In this document: positions 1 to 9,400 of the stretch, in pieces
How the letters are laid out: every line of letters starts with the position of its first letter
How positions within the stretch are numbered: the first letter of the stretch is position 1
NCBI RefSeq assembly: GCF_003352915.1
Contig: NZ_CP022314.1
Coordinates: forward strand, 577,947-641,946
Length of the DNA: 64,000 bases
Reading direction: 5' to 3'
Source of the DNA: Arthrobacter sp. PM3
GTDB taxonomy: Bacteria > Actinomycetota > Actinomycetes > Actinomycetales > Micrococcaceae
Program-made: the position numbers and the translations under genes
The notes under the pieces: generated by a model
Told to the model about the DNA's origin: nothing
Database searches by the model: none
The model's input: only the letters and a program-made list of their open reading frames with translations

Positions 1-586
1 CGAGCCGGGCCGCCTCGATGAGGTCACCGGGAATGTTCTGGAGTCCGGCAAACAGCACCAGGCACATGAAGGAAGTGGTGAGCCAGATGTCCGGGACGGC
101 CACGGAGAAGAGGACGATGCCCGGGTCGGACAGCCAGCCGATCTGGTTGGGGTTTTGCAGGATGCCGGCCTGGTGCAGGAGGGTGCCGATGAGGCCGAAG
201 TTGTCGATCATGAGGAACTTCCACAGCAGGCCCGCGACGATGGGCGCGATCATCAGCGGGTACAGGAACACTGTCCGCCAGATCTCGGACTTGCGCCCCA
301 GGGTGGTGAATAGCAAGGCCATGCCCAGGCCCAGGGCAAACTCGAGCGTAACCACCACCAAGGTGTAGGCGAGAGTGCGCCAGCCCGCACCTATGAAAGC
401 CTCCGAGGTGAAGGCCCGAACGTAATTATCCAGGCCCACGAAGGCGCGGGGACCGCCGGCGATCGGCGAGATCTTGAAGAAGCTGTCTGCCACGAGGCGG
501 AACAGCGGGTAGGCCACGAATACTGCCAGGAACAAGGCCGCCGGGGCCATGAGGTACAGGGCGAAGCGGCGATCGGAGATACGCAC
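1..586 (-). CDS. Sugar ABC transporter permease, MalF type (partial)
   Basis: Membrane subunit of a carbohydrate ABC importer, cut by the left edge of the window, so the C-terminal half and the EAA loop are missing. Translating the minus strand from a GTG at 584-586 gives a protein that starts VRISDRRFALYLMAP, has a first membrane helix in the first 30 residues, and continues with the FVGLDNYVRAF stretch and LMIAPIVAGLLWK helix typical of MalF/UgpA-type permeases. A GGAAGA ribosome site precedes the GTG. It lies 85 bases downstream of the binding-protein gene on the same strand, so the two are probably one operon. Substrate unknown, but a sugar is likely from the family. Confidence 0.85.
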   Translation of the reverse strand, partial: MRISDRRFALYLMAPAALFLAVFVAYPLFRLVADSFFKISPIAGGPRAFVGLDNYVRAFTSEAFIGAGWRTLAYTLVVVTLEFALGLGMALLFTTLGRKSEIWRTVFLYPLMIAPIVAGLLWKFLMIDNFGLIGTLLHQAGILQNPNQIGWLSDPGIVLFSVAVPDIWLTTSFMCLVLFAGLQNIPGDLIEAARL

Positions 587-671
587 GGTTTTCTCTTCCG
601 CTGGTTGGGGCCGCGGCCGGCACCGCCGTTGCTGACGGTGCCGCGCTGGCAGGGTGCCGGCCGCGGAGTCT

Positions 672-1952
672 TTACTTGAGGAGGTCCTGGATCTGCTTCT
701 TCGCGTCGGCCAGGAGAGCGGTGGAGTCGCCGCCCGCTACGGCCTTTTGCAGCAGGGGAACCAGGACGGTGTCCACGATCTGCTGCCATTTGGCAGTGGC
801 AGGCCGCGTGGCGGTTGCCTGGCCCTTGAGGGTTTCGATGAGCGGCTTGAAGCTCTCGTAGCCCGGCTTGTCCTGGTACTTCTCGAAGGCCGAGATGCGG
901 GCGGCCAGGCCTAGGCTGGATTCGATGCCGAGGTCATTGTGGTCATAGGCGCACTTGACGAACTTCTTGGCAGCATCGCTGTTCTTGGTTGCCTTGGGCA
1001 CGGAGAGGTACCAGGGGCCGGGAACACCGGCCACCCCGGCAGTGCCGCCGATCATCGGAGCGGCGCCGACCTTGCCGGCAACCGGGGAATCTTTGGGGAT
1101 CTGCCGGTAGGCGTGGGCCCAGAACCGGGTCATCGCAGTCTTGCCCTGGTTGAACAGGTTCTGCGCTGCTGCCCAGTCCACCTGAGCGGCGCCGGGAGGG
1201 GCCGACTTGGCCAGGCTGGTGTAGAAGTCGAGGGCTTCCTTGTGCGCGGCGTTGTCAATCACGACGTTGTTGTTCGCATCGAGGACCATCGGGGAACCGG
1301 CCTGGAGGACATGGGCCAGCCATTCGGTTTCGACGCCACCCTTCACGTCAGTGCCGTACATGCCGTCCTTCGTGAAGAACTCGGAGATGTCCTGGTATTG
1401 CTTCCAGGTGGTCGGCGCGGCGAGGTCGTAACCGTACTTGGTCTTGAAGTCGGCCTTGTTCTTGGCGTCCTCGAACAGGTCCTTGCGGTACAGGATGATT
1501 TCGGAGTTGGTCCAGGCCGGCATGCCGATGAAGTGCCCGTCCACGTTCGCTTCCTTCACGAGCGCGGGGAAGATGTCCTTCTTCGCGTCGTCGGTGAAGA
1601 GTTCGTCAATGGGCTGGACCGCGTCCTTGAAGCTGGGAAGCCAGACGGAGTCCAGCGCGGCGACGTCGAAGGAAACGTTGCCGGAGGAGAACTCGCTGGA
1701 GAGCCTGTTGAACATGCCGTCGTAGGGCAGTTCGACGAAGTTGACGTCAACGCCCGTGTCCTTCTTGCACTGTTCGGCAATGCCTGTCAGTTCGGCATGG
1801 CCACCCGCCTCGACGAGGACGTTGACGGTGCTCGCGGCGCTACCCGGCGTTGCAGCCGGGCCCCCCGCGCCGCAGGCGGTTGCTGCCAGAAGCACCGCGG
1901 TGGACAGCCCGCCGAGGGCGGCGATCCGGGAAATCGTGGTTCGAGAAGACAT
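672..1952 (-). CDS. Extracellular sugar-binding lipoprotein of ABC transporter
   Basis: 426-residue solute-binding protein of the MalE/UgpB-like family 1. The N-terminus is a lipoprotein signal with a hydrophobic core and the lipobox ATAC, making Cys27 the predicted lipid-anchored residue. The body has typical features of the family: LTGIAEQCKKDTGVDVNFVE near the start, a SVWLPSFKDAVQPI stretch, and an aromatic-rich middle with SEFFTKDGMYGTDVKG. It would capture substrate outside the membrane and hand it to the permease encoded downstream. No ATPase is encoded in the visible part, as is usual for operons that share an MsiK-like ATPase. Upstream lie a good promoter and a 16-nt palindrome, suggesting repression by a sugar-responsive regulator encoded elsewhere. 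Confidence 0.9.
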   Translation of the reverse strand: MSSRTTISRIAALGGLSTAVLLAATACGAGGPAATPGSAASTVNVLVEAGGHAELTGIAEQCKKDTGVDVNFVELPYDGMFNRLSSEFSSGNVSFDVAALDSVWLPSFKDAVQPIDELFTDDAKKDIFPALVKEANVDGHFIGMPAWTNSEIILYRKDLFEDAKNKADFKTKYGYDLAAPTTWKQYQDISEFFTKDGMYGTDVKGGVETEWLAHVLQAGSPMVLDANNNVVIDNAAHKEALDFYTSLAKSAPPGAAQVDWAAAQNLFNQGKTAMTRFWAHAYRQIPKDSPVAGKVGAAPMIGGTAGVAGVPGPWYLSVPKATKNSDAAKKFVKCAYDHNDLGIESSLGLAARISAFEKYQDKPGYESFKPLIETLKGQATATRPATAKWQQIVDTVLVPLLQKAVAGGDSTALLADAKKQIQDLLK

Positions 1953-2034
1953 CGCTGTCGACTCCCTTTCTTTGGACGGAATCTACGGTTGGGTGGGGCT
2001 TGGGACACTTCAAGTCTGAGTGAAAAACCGTTTT

Positions 2035-2050
2035 GCCAAATCGACTTGGC
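2035..2050. promoter_or_regulatory. Candidate repressor operator (16-nt palindrome)
   Basis: GCCAAATCGACTTGGC is symmetric at 14 of 16 positions around a central TCGA. It sits directly downstream of the -10 element of the sugar ABC promoter, the place where a repressor would block initiation. A second short symmetric run, AAAACCGTTTT, lies next to it at 2024-2034. The form resembles LacI-family or ROK-family sites; the cognate regulator is not in the window. Confidence 0.55.
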
Positions 2051-2053
2051 ATC

Positions 2054-2083
2054 ACAGTAGAGCCGCCGTCGGACACGTGTCAA
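2054..2083 (-). promoter_or_regulatory. Promoter of the 1-2 kb sugar ABC operon
   Basis: On the minus strand a perfect -35 TTGACA (2078-2083) is followed after 18 bases by TACTGT (2054-2059), which keeps the key -10 positions T1, A2 and T6. The start point would fall within the palindrome at 2035-2050. Confidence 0.6.
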
Positions 2084-2230
2084 GCGTCACGTCGAACATT
2101 GCGCGAGCCCTGGACCGCACGATTGCGGCCGCCCTGGTCTGAACCGTTGTCTGGCGAAGAATCCTTTTGGCGTGTTACGGCAACGCACCGCACAGATCTC
2201 TCGCCCACCCCCTTGCCCTCCGACACTCTC

Positions 2231-2250
2231 CGATATATCGTTAACTATCG
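2231..2250. promoter_or_regulatory. Candidate PadR operator
   Basis: CGATATATCG, a perfect 10-nt palindrome, is followed by TTAACTATCG, giving CGATA and TATCG half-sites around it, 54 bases before the padR start. A+T-rich dyads of this sort are common targets of PadR proteins; autoregulation is inferred. Confidence 0.5.
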
Positions 2251-2304
2251 CCGAAGGATCGGTGGTACCAGCAGAACTTTATTCAACGGAAGGAAGATGC
2301 CGCT

Positions 2305-2910
2305 ATGAAAGGCATTTACGACGACAAATTTTCCGGCGGCGGACCCGCCGACGGACGTTTCGGGCGTGGGCGGAGCCGGCGCGGACCCCACGGGCATGGC
2401 GGCTTCGGCCCGGGCCGCGGCTTCGGCCCAGGATTCGGGCCGGGCTTCGGCCCCGGATTCGGCCCCGGTGGTCCCCGCCGCGCCAGCAAGGGGGACGTCC
2501 GTGCGGCGATTCTCTCCCTCCTGGCCGAAGCACCCTCCAACGGCTACGGCCTGATCAAGACCATCGCGGAGAAGACCTCGGGCGCCTGGCGGCCCAGCCC
2601 GGGCTCCGTGTACCCGACGCTGCAGCAACTCGTCGACGAGGACCTGATCGCCCCCGAAGGCGACGGACGGCGCACCGAGTTCACGCTCACCGACGCCGGC
2701 CGGGAGTACGTCGCTGCCCACGCCGAGGAACTGGATAACGCCTGGAATACCGAGGGCCAAGGATCCGGTGCCGCGTTCCACCAGAGCGTGGCCAAGCTCA
2801 TGGGCGTCATTCACCAGTTCCGCTTCTCCGCGACTGAGGATCAGCGCGCCGCCGCGATCGAAAAGATGGACGAGACCCGCCGCGCTCTCTACCTCATCCT
2901 CGCTGACTAG
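2305..2910 (+). CDS. PadR-family transcriptional regulator
   Basis: 201-residue winged-helix regulator. Residues about 30-56 form a Gly/Phe/Pro-rich linker (GFGPGFGPGFGPG repeats) that precedes the DNA-binding domain. The PadR domain starts with KGDVRAAILSLLAEAPSNGYGLI and has the hallmark SPGSVYPTLQQLVDEDLI of recognition helix and wing. A C-terminal helical segment (residues about 150-201) would dimerise. The start is supported by GGAAGGAAG eight bases upstream. PadR proteins usually repress an efflux or stress gene, often their own operon; no partner gene is obvious on this strand, so the target is unknown. The low-complexity N-terminus is seen in several actinobacterial PadR proteins. Confidence 0.9.
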   Translation: MKGIYDDKFSGGGPADGRFGRGRSRRGPHGHGGFGPGRGFGPGFGPGFGPGFGPGGPRRASKGDVRAAILSLLAEAPSNGYGLIKTIAEKTSGAWRPSPGSVYPTLQQLVDEDLIAPEGDGRRTEFTLTDAGREYVAAHAEELDNAWNTEGQGSGAAFHQSVAKLMGVIHQFRFSATEDQRAAAIEKMDETRRALYLILAD

Positions 2911-2938
2911 CAGCACGGTGCGGACCTGGGATACCTCA

Positions 2939-2955
2939 CGTCACACAACGTGACG
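2939..2955 (+). terminator. Short hairpin after padR
   Basis: CGTCAC-ACAAC-GTGACG forms a 6-bp stem 29 bases after the padR stop. There is no T-run, so termination is only one reading. Confidence 0.3.
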
Positions 2956-2994
2956 GCAGCCTGATCCGAGCAGGCCACGTCCTACCCTTGACAG

Positions 2995-3552
2995 GTGACT
3001 TTGACCAAAATCCGCACCGCCGCCGCGAGCTCCCTCGCCGCCGCAGGTCTCCTGTTTACCCTCGCCGCCTGTTCCACGCCGGCCGCCACCCAGCCCACCA
3101 CCTCCGCACCGGCTTCCACGGCGGCAGCTTCAGCCAGCGCTGCCGCCGAGCCCTGCGCCGGCGTGAAGGTCATCACCGATTCGGCCTCCCTGAAGCAGGC
3201 CGCCGCTGATACGTCCGTATGCGTGCCCGTGGACGGGCCGACTCTCGCGTCCAAGGTCCTCGCGGACGCCAAGATCAAGACCGAGGGCACCGCCGCCTAC
3301 CCCACGGAACTGGTGTGCCGCGTGAACGGCGTACCCGCCGCAGACCTTGACATCGCCCACAAGGGCGGCACGTACCGGGAAGACTGCAGCAAGATGCCCG
3401 CCGCGTTCGCCTACTGGTCCCTGTGGGTCAAGCCGGCCGCCGGCGCCTGGGCCTACGCGCAGGAAGGCCTCGGCACCCTGAAGGTCAGCCCGGGCGAGAG
3501 CCTGGAACTGCTCTTCACGGTCGACGACGCCCCGTCCGCACCCGCAGCATGA
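2995..3552 (+). CDS. Lipoprotein coupled to ECF transporter, possible B12-binding
   Basis: 185-residue exported lipoprotein. The signal peptide ends in the lipobox LAAC with Cys26, followed by a Thr/Ala/Ser-rich linker and a small domain. Its C-terminal part (YWSLWVKPAAGAWAYAQEG, then a VSPGESLELLF end) resembles the fold ending of DUF4430/transcobalamin-like domains, where a W-x-Y and G-x-x-V-x-x-G pattern closes the sheet; this is pattern recognition, not a search result. Two Cys pairs could form disulfides. The stop overlaps the next ATG (ATGA), so it is translationally coupled to the single-chain ECF transporter. The GTG start at 2995 lacks a clear ribosome site and TTGACA lies immediately upstream, so the true start is uncertain. 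Role inferred: extracytoplasmic substrate capture for the ECF importer. Confidence 0.75.
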   Translation: MTLTKIRTAAASSLAAAGLLFTLAACSTPAATQPTTSAPASTAAASASAAAEPCAGVKVITDSASLKQAAADTSVCVPVDGPTLASKVLADAKIKTEGTAAYPTELVCRVNGVPAADLDIAHKGGTYREDCSKMPAAFAYWSLWVKPAAGAWAYAQEGLGTLKVSPGESLELLFTVDDAPSAPAA

Positions 3553-6479
3553 CCTTTCGACCCGCGCCGTTACGTGCAGGGGCGGCTCTCGCCGCCGTCT
3601 TCATCGCGGCGCGGGTCGTCTACCGAATCCTCTTCAACGGGGCGGGCACCGGGGAACCGGTTCTGCTGAACCTGCCGCCGGTGCCGCTGCCTCCCCCGTT
3701 CGCCCATGTGGTCCTCCTCGGTCCGGTCACGGCGCCCGGCCTCTGGGCTGCCGTCCTGTCCGCCGTGCCGATCGCCGCGATGATCCTCGGCTTCGGCCTG
3801 CTCAACGCCTGCGTCGACGTGGCCCGCGGCTTCCGGCACCTGGCCCGCGGCGGCCCCCTGCAGGGCACCGCCCGGACGCTCGTGGTGGCGTGGGCGGCGC
3901 TTCCGGCGCTCTCCGACGCCGTCTCCTCCGTACGCCTGGCGTTCCGGCTGCGGGGCGAACGCTTCGGAGCCCGAGCGCTGGTCCCCGTGCTCGAGCGCAC
4001 CCTCGAACATGCCGGCCGCGTGGCCGCGGCCCTGGAATTGCGCGGCTTCGGCAGCCGCGCAGCCCACCAGCCCGCGGCCGACGCCGATGCACCGGTTCTC
4101 GTCCGGGACGCCCAGTTCCGCATTGGTGACGCACGGGTGCGCGTCACCGGATTCACGCCCCCGGGCGGCTCAATCACGGTCATCACGGGGCCGACCGGCT
4201 CCGGCAAGTCCACGATCCTGCGCGGCATCGCGGGGCTGCTCTCCCATGTGGACGGCGGGGACATCTCCGGCACGGTGCGCGTCGCCGGGACGGACCGTGC
4301 CGCCACGCCGCCGCGCGATACCGCGCGCCGGATCGGCGTCGTCCTGCAGAACCCCCGCACCGCCTTCGCCGCCACCCGGGTCCGGGACGAAATCGCTCTC
4401 GCACTCGAGCTGCGCGGCGTGGCGGCCGGCCCCGCCAAGATCCGGGCGCTGGACGCCGCGGAAAGAATCGGCGTGACAGCCCTGCTGGACCGGAACCTCA
4501 GCACCCTCTCGGCCGGTGAGGCAACGCTCGTGGCCATCGCCGCCGCCGTCGTGGACCACCCGGCCCTGCTCCTGGTTGACGAACCCCTCGCCGACCTCGA
4601 CACCGCGGCCCGCGGACGCGTCATCGCAGTGCTCCACGCCCTCGCCCGCGACGAGGGTGTCTGCGTCATCGTGGCGGAGCACCGGGCGGAAGCGCTCGTC
4701 CCCGTCGCCGACGCCTGGTGGACCCTCGACGGCGGCGCCCTGGTGCCGGGCATCGCGCCGACCCCACCGGCCGCTTCAGCCCCGGCTGCTGCCCACCCGA
4801 TGCCCGTTCCGGACACGGAGCACGCGCCCGTGCTGACCGCGACAAGCCTCGCGGTACACCGTGCGGGCAAGCCGCTGGTGCGTGAGGCTTCGCTGACCCT
4901 GCACCGCGGTGAAGTGGTCGCCCTGGTGGGGCCGAACGGGGCCGGGAAGTCGTCCCTCCTGGTGGCGCTTGCCTTGGGACAGGGCACACCAGGTGACAGC
5001 GCGGCCGAGACAAAGACGCTCGACGGCGGCCGCGTCGCCCTCGTCCCGGATGCCTCCGACGACCTTTTCACGAGGGACACGGTCGCGGCAGAGCTTCGAG
5101 CGGCCGAACGACGCCGGGACCGCACATCCCATCGTTCAAGCTGGCGTCGTTCAAACCGGCACCGCCCGGGGACTGAGCATGTCCCGCCCATGTCCGCGGA
5201 AGCGCGCCTTGGACGCCTTCGGGGCGACGTCCGGATGCCGATCGGCCACGAGCACCCGCGGGACCTCTCCGCCGGGGAGCGCAGAATCCTGGCGATTGCG
5301 CTGCAGACCATGGACGATCCCCAGGTTCTCCTGATCGACGAGCCGACCCGCGGGCTCGATGCCGAGGCACGCACGGCGGTCGCGGCGGCGCTGCGGGCCG
5401 CGGCGGAAGACGGCGCGGCGGTCCTGATCGCCACCCACGACCTCGATTTTGCCCGCGGCCTCGGCGCCCGGATCCTCCCGATGTGCGACGGCGTCGCCCC
5501 CTCGTCTGTGGCCGAAACTGTCACAGCCGGGGCCAGCACAGCGCGAAGCACCACAACGCAACCTGTCGCCGCACGCAGCGTCACGACACTGCCCGTTGCG
5601 GGGCCGCGGCTCCCCGGCCGGCAGCCGGAGAATCCCGGCGCGGCAGTGAAAGCCCCCCGCATCCGGCTGCCCCGGGGCGTGGAGTTCGCAGTGCTCGCTG
5701 CCGCGAACCTGGTGGCCCTGGCCGCGTTCTGCTGGCCGCTGCTCGCAGCAGCCCTCCCGGGGGACGCCGCCGCGGCCCTCCCCTACGCGGCCATGGCCAT
5801 CGCGCCGGTTGCCGCGGTCGCCGTCGTGGTTTCCCTGGACGGCTCGGTCCGCTCCGCGCACACGGTGGCGCTGCTCGGCGTGCTGGCCGCCATCGGCTCG
5901 GCCGTGCGGGTGGCCAGCACCGGCGTCGGCGGTGTGGAGGCGGTCTTTATCCTGCTGATCCTGGCCGGCCGCGCCTTCGGTGCCCGTTTCGGCCTGCTCC
6001 TCGGCGCGGCCACCATCGCCGTGTCGAGCGTCGTGTGGGGCGGCATTGGGCCCTGGACGCCGTTCCAGATCTTCGCCTGCGCGTGGGTGGGCGCCGGGGC
6101 GGGCCTGCTCCCCCGCCGGGTGCGCGGCAAAGCCGAGCTATGGATGCTGTGCGGCTACGGGGCGCTGGCGTCCTACGCGTTCGGCCTGCTGACCAACCTG
6201 TGGTTCTGGCCGTTCGCGGTCGGCGCCGGCACCGGCATCTCCTACGTGCCCGGCGCGCCCCTGTCCACCAACCTCAGCAGCTTCCTGCTCTACTCGCTCC
6301 TGACCTCGACCGCCGGATGGGACACGCTCCGTGCCATCACGACGATCGTCGGCATCACCCTGGTGGGGCGGGCCATTCTCGCCGCCCTCCGGCGGGTGAA
6401 GCCGGTCACCAGCCAGGGAGGGCAGGTCGCCCAGGCCCAACCCAGCCAGGACAGGGACCGGCTTCAACTCACACCTTGA
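3549..6479 (+). CDS. Single-chain ECF transporter (EcfT-EcfA-EcfA'-EcfS fusion)
   Basis: 976-residue fusion holding what look like all four parts of an energy-coupling-factor vitamin importer. Residues 1 to about 175 are a short EcfT-like membrane module with helices and the LRGERFGARA / LELRGFGSR motifs of coupling helices. The first ATPase has Walker A GPTGSGKST (214-222), a Q-loop (VVLQNP), signature LSAGE (320-324), Walker B LLLVDEP and switch His (VAEH). The second has Walker A GPNGAGKSS (461-469), LSAGE (573-577) and LLIDEPTRGLD, but its Q-loop position reads VPDASDD without Gln and an Arg/His/Ser-rich insert precedes its signature. Residues about 712-955 are six-helix membrane sequence like a QueT/CbrT-class S component. 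Start chosen at the ATG overlapping the lipoprotein stop. Convergent with metH, so cobalamin is the favoured but unproven substrate. Confidence 0.85.
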   Translation: MTFRPAPLRAGAALAAVFIAARVVYRILFNGAGTGEPVLLNLPPVPLPPPFAHVVLLGPVTAPGLWAAVLSAVPIAAMILGFGLLNACVDVARGFRHLARGGPLQGTARTLVVAWAALPALSDAVSSVRLAFRLRGERFGARALVPVLERTLEHAGRVAAALELRGFGSRAAHQPAADADAPVLVRDAQFRIGDARVRVTGFTPPGGSITVITGPTGSGKSTILRGIAGLLSHVDGGDISGTVRVAGTDRAATPPRDTARRIGVVLQNPRTAFAATRVRDEIALALELRGVAAGPAKIRALDAAERIGVTALLDRNLSTLSAGEATLVAIAAAVVDHPALLLVDEPLADLDTAARGRVIAVLHALARDEGVCVIVAEHRAEALVPVADAWWTLDGGALVPGIAPTPPAASAPAAAHPMPVPDTEHAPVLTATSLAVHRAGKPLVREASLTLHRGEVVALVGPNGAGKSSLLVALALGQGTPGDSAAETKTLDGGRVALVPDASDDLFTRDTVAAELRAAERRRDRTSHRSSWRRSNRHRPGTEHVPPMSAEARLGRLRGDVRMPIGHEHPRDLSAGERRILAIALQTMDDPQVLLIDEPTRGLDAEARTAVAAALRAAAEDGAAVLIATHDLDFARGLGARILPMCDGVAPSSVAETVTAGASTARSTTTQPVAARSVTTLPVAGPRLPGRQPENPGAAVKAPRIRLPRGVEFAVLAAANLVALAAFCWPLLAAALPGDAAAALPYAAMAIAPVAAVAVVVSLDGSVRSAHTVALLGVLAAIGSAVRVASTGVGGVEAVFILLILAGRAFGARFGLLLGAATIAVSSVVWGGIGPWTPFQIFACAWVGAGAGLLPRRVRGKAELWMLCGYGALASYAFGLLTNLWFWPFAVGAGTGISYVPGAPLSTNLSSFLLYSLLTSTAGWDTLRAITTIVGITLVGRAILAALRRVKPVTSQGGQVAQAQPSQDRDRLQLTP

Positions 6480-9400
6480 AGTACTTCGCCTCCGGGTGGT
6501 GGAACACGAACGCGTCGGTGGACTGCTCGGGGTGCAGCATCAGCTCATCACTCAGGACCACGCCCATCCGCTCCGGACGCAGCAGTTCCGTCACCTTGCG
6601 GCGGTCCTCCATGTCCGGGCACGCCGGGTAGCCGAGCGAGAACCGTGCGCCGCGGTAGTCCAACTTGAACAAGCCGGCCTTGTCCTTCGGCTCCTCGGCC
6701 GCGAACCCCAGCTCGGAACGGATGCGTGCGTGCCAGAACTCCGCCAGCGCCTCGGTCAGCTGCATGACCAAGCCGTTGAGCTCGTAGTAGTCCCGGTAGT
6801 GGTTCCCCTTGAACAGCTCGGCCGTCACCTCATCGATCTTGTTGCCGGCGGTGACCAGCTGCACCGGCAGGACGTCGATCTGCCCCGATTCGCGCGAGCG
6901 CACAAAGTCCGCGAGGCACAGGTGCCGGTCCCGGCGCTGGCGCGGGAAGTCGAAACGCAGCCGCTCGGTGCCGATCGGACCGTCTGATCCGCCGTCGGGG
7001 GCGAGCAGGCCCGGGGTGCCGAGGACGCCGTCGCGGTCCTCGCCGTGGTGCAGCACCACCACCTGTTCCCCTTCGGAGACCACCGGGAAGTAGCCGTACG
7101 CGACCGACGCGTCGAGCATGCCCTCGCCGAGGATGCGGTCCAGCCAGTACCGCAGGCGCGGCCGGCCCTCGCGTTCCACGAGCTCCTCGTAAGAGGCGCC
7201 GTCCTCGCCGCGGCCGGGCTTGAGCCCCCACTGCCCCATGAAGGTGGCGCGTTCGTCGAGGAACGTAGCGTAGTCGTGGAGCGCGACGCCGCGCACAATG
7301 CGCGTGCCCCAGTACGGCGGCGACGGCACGCGGTTGTCGGTGGCGACGTCGGAACGGCCGGGCATCGCCTCCGGCTCGGTGACCGTGAACTTCGGCCCTC
7401 CCTTATGGATCCGCTTCTTCAGCGGCGGAAGGCCGACGGCGTCGGGATCGGCGCCGCGGGCCACCTGCACCAGGGGTTCCATGAGTGTCAGGCCCTCAAA
7501 GGCGTCCTTGGCGTACCTGACGGTGCCTTCAAACTGCTCCGCAAGGTCCTGCTCCACGTAGGCGCGGGTCAGGGCTGCGCCGCCGAGGATGATTGGCCAC
7601 TTCTTCGCGAGCCCCCGGGACTGCAGTTCGGCGAGGTTCTCCTTCATCACCACCGTGGACTTCACGAGCAGGCCCGACATGCCGATCACGTCCGCGTCGT
7701 GCTCTTCGGCCGCGGCAATGATCTCGGCGATCCCCTGCTTGATGCCGATGTTGACCACTTTGTAGCCGTTGTTGGTGAGGATGATGTCCACCAGGTTCTT
7801 GCCGATATCGTGCACATCGCCGCGCACGGTGGCGATCACCATGGTGCCCTTGCCCGACGCATCCGACTTCTCCATGTGCGGCTCGAGCAAAGCCACCGCG
7901 TTCTTCATCACCTCGGCGGACTGCAGCACGAAGGGCAGCTGCATTTCGCCCGCGCCGAAGCGCTCACCCACAACTTTCATGCCTTCGAGCAGCTGGTCGT
8001 TGATGATGCCGAGCGGGGTCATGCCCTCGGCCCGCGCCAGGTCGAGGTCCTCTTCAAGGCCCTTGCCCTCGCCGTCGATGATGCGCCGCTGCAGGCGTTC
8101 GCCGGTGGGCAGCGCCGCGAGTTCCGCGGCGCGCTGGTCCTTCAGCGCTGCGGTGTCGACGCCGGCGAACAGGTCCAGCATGCTGGCCAGGGGATCGTAC
8201 GTGACGTTGCCGTCGGCGTCGTATTCGCGGCGGTCCCAGACGAGGTCCAGGGCCACCTTGCGCTGCTCCTCCGGCAGTGAGGCGAGCGGCACGATCTTGG
8301 CGGCGTCGATGATGCCGCTGGTCAGGCCCGCCTGCACGGCCTCGTGCAGGAACACCGAGTTCAGGACCATGCGCGCCGCCGGGTTCAGGCCGAAGGACAC
8401 GTTGGAGACGCCGAGGGTGGTCTGGATGCCGGGGTACTTCGTGGTGATCTGGCGGATGGCCTCGATCGTTTCGATGCCGTCCCGGCGGGTTTCTTCCTGG
8501 CCGGTGGCGATGGGGAACGTGAGGGCGTCAACGATGATGTCCTCGACGCACATCCCCCATTCGCCCACCAGGGCGTCGACGAGGCGCGAGGCGATGGCCA
8601 CCTTACCGTCGGTGGTGCGGGCCTGGCCGTGCTCGTCGATGGTCAGGGCGATCACGGCCGTGCCGTGTTCCTTCACGAGCGGCATGATGCGCGCGAAGCG
8701 GCTGTCCGGGCCGTCGCCGTCCTCGTAGTTGACGGAGTTGACCACCGGGCGTCCGCCGATGAGTTCGAGCCCGGCCCGCAGGACGGGCGGTTCGGTGGAG
8801 TCGATGACGAGCGGGAGCGTGGAGGCCGACGCGAAACGTGAGACGACCTCCTTGATGTCGGCCGCGCCGTCGCGCCCCACGTAGTCGATGCAGACGTCGA
8901 GCAGGTGTGCGCCGACGCGGACCTGCTCACGGGCGATATCGACGCAGTCGTCCCAGCGCTCTTCCAGCATCGCCTGGCGGAACGCCTTCGAACCGTTCGC
9001 GTTGGTGCGCTCGCCAATGGCGAGGTACGCGGACTCCTGGTCGAAATTCACGTGGTGGTAGAGGGACGCGATGCCTGCTTCACGCTCGGTGGGGAGGCGT
9101 TCGCCGTCGGCGCCCCTCCCGCCGCTGGTGACGGCCACGCTGTCGCGCAAGGGCGCAAGACGTTCGACGACGGCGGCCATGTGCTCCGGCGTCGTACCGC
9201 AACACCCGCCGACGAGCCCCAGGCCGAATTCCCGCACGAACTGCTCGTGCGCGGCGGCGAGTTCGGTGGGTGATAGCGGATAGTGCGCGCCGTTGGCGCC
9301 AAGGATCGGCAGGCCGGCGTTGGGCATGCAGGCGATCGCGACGGAGGACTGCTTGGACAGGTGGCGCAGGTGCTCGCTCATCTCGTCCGGGCCGGTGGCG

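Noticed and set aside
3620..5662. 680-codon minus-strand frame opposite the ECF gene
   Set aside because: Low-complexity Arg/Ser/Ala translation. The plus frame carries two sets of Walker motifs.
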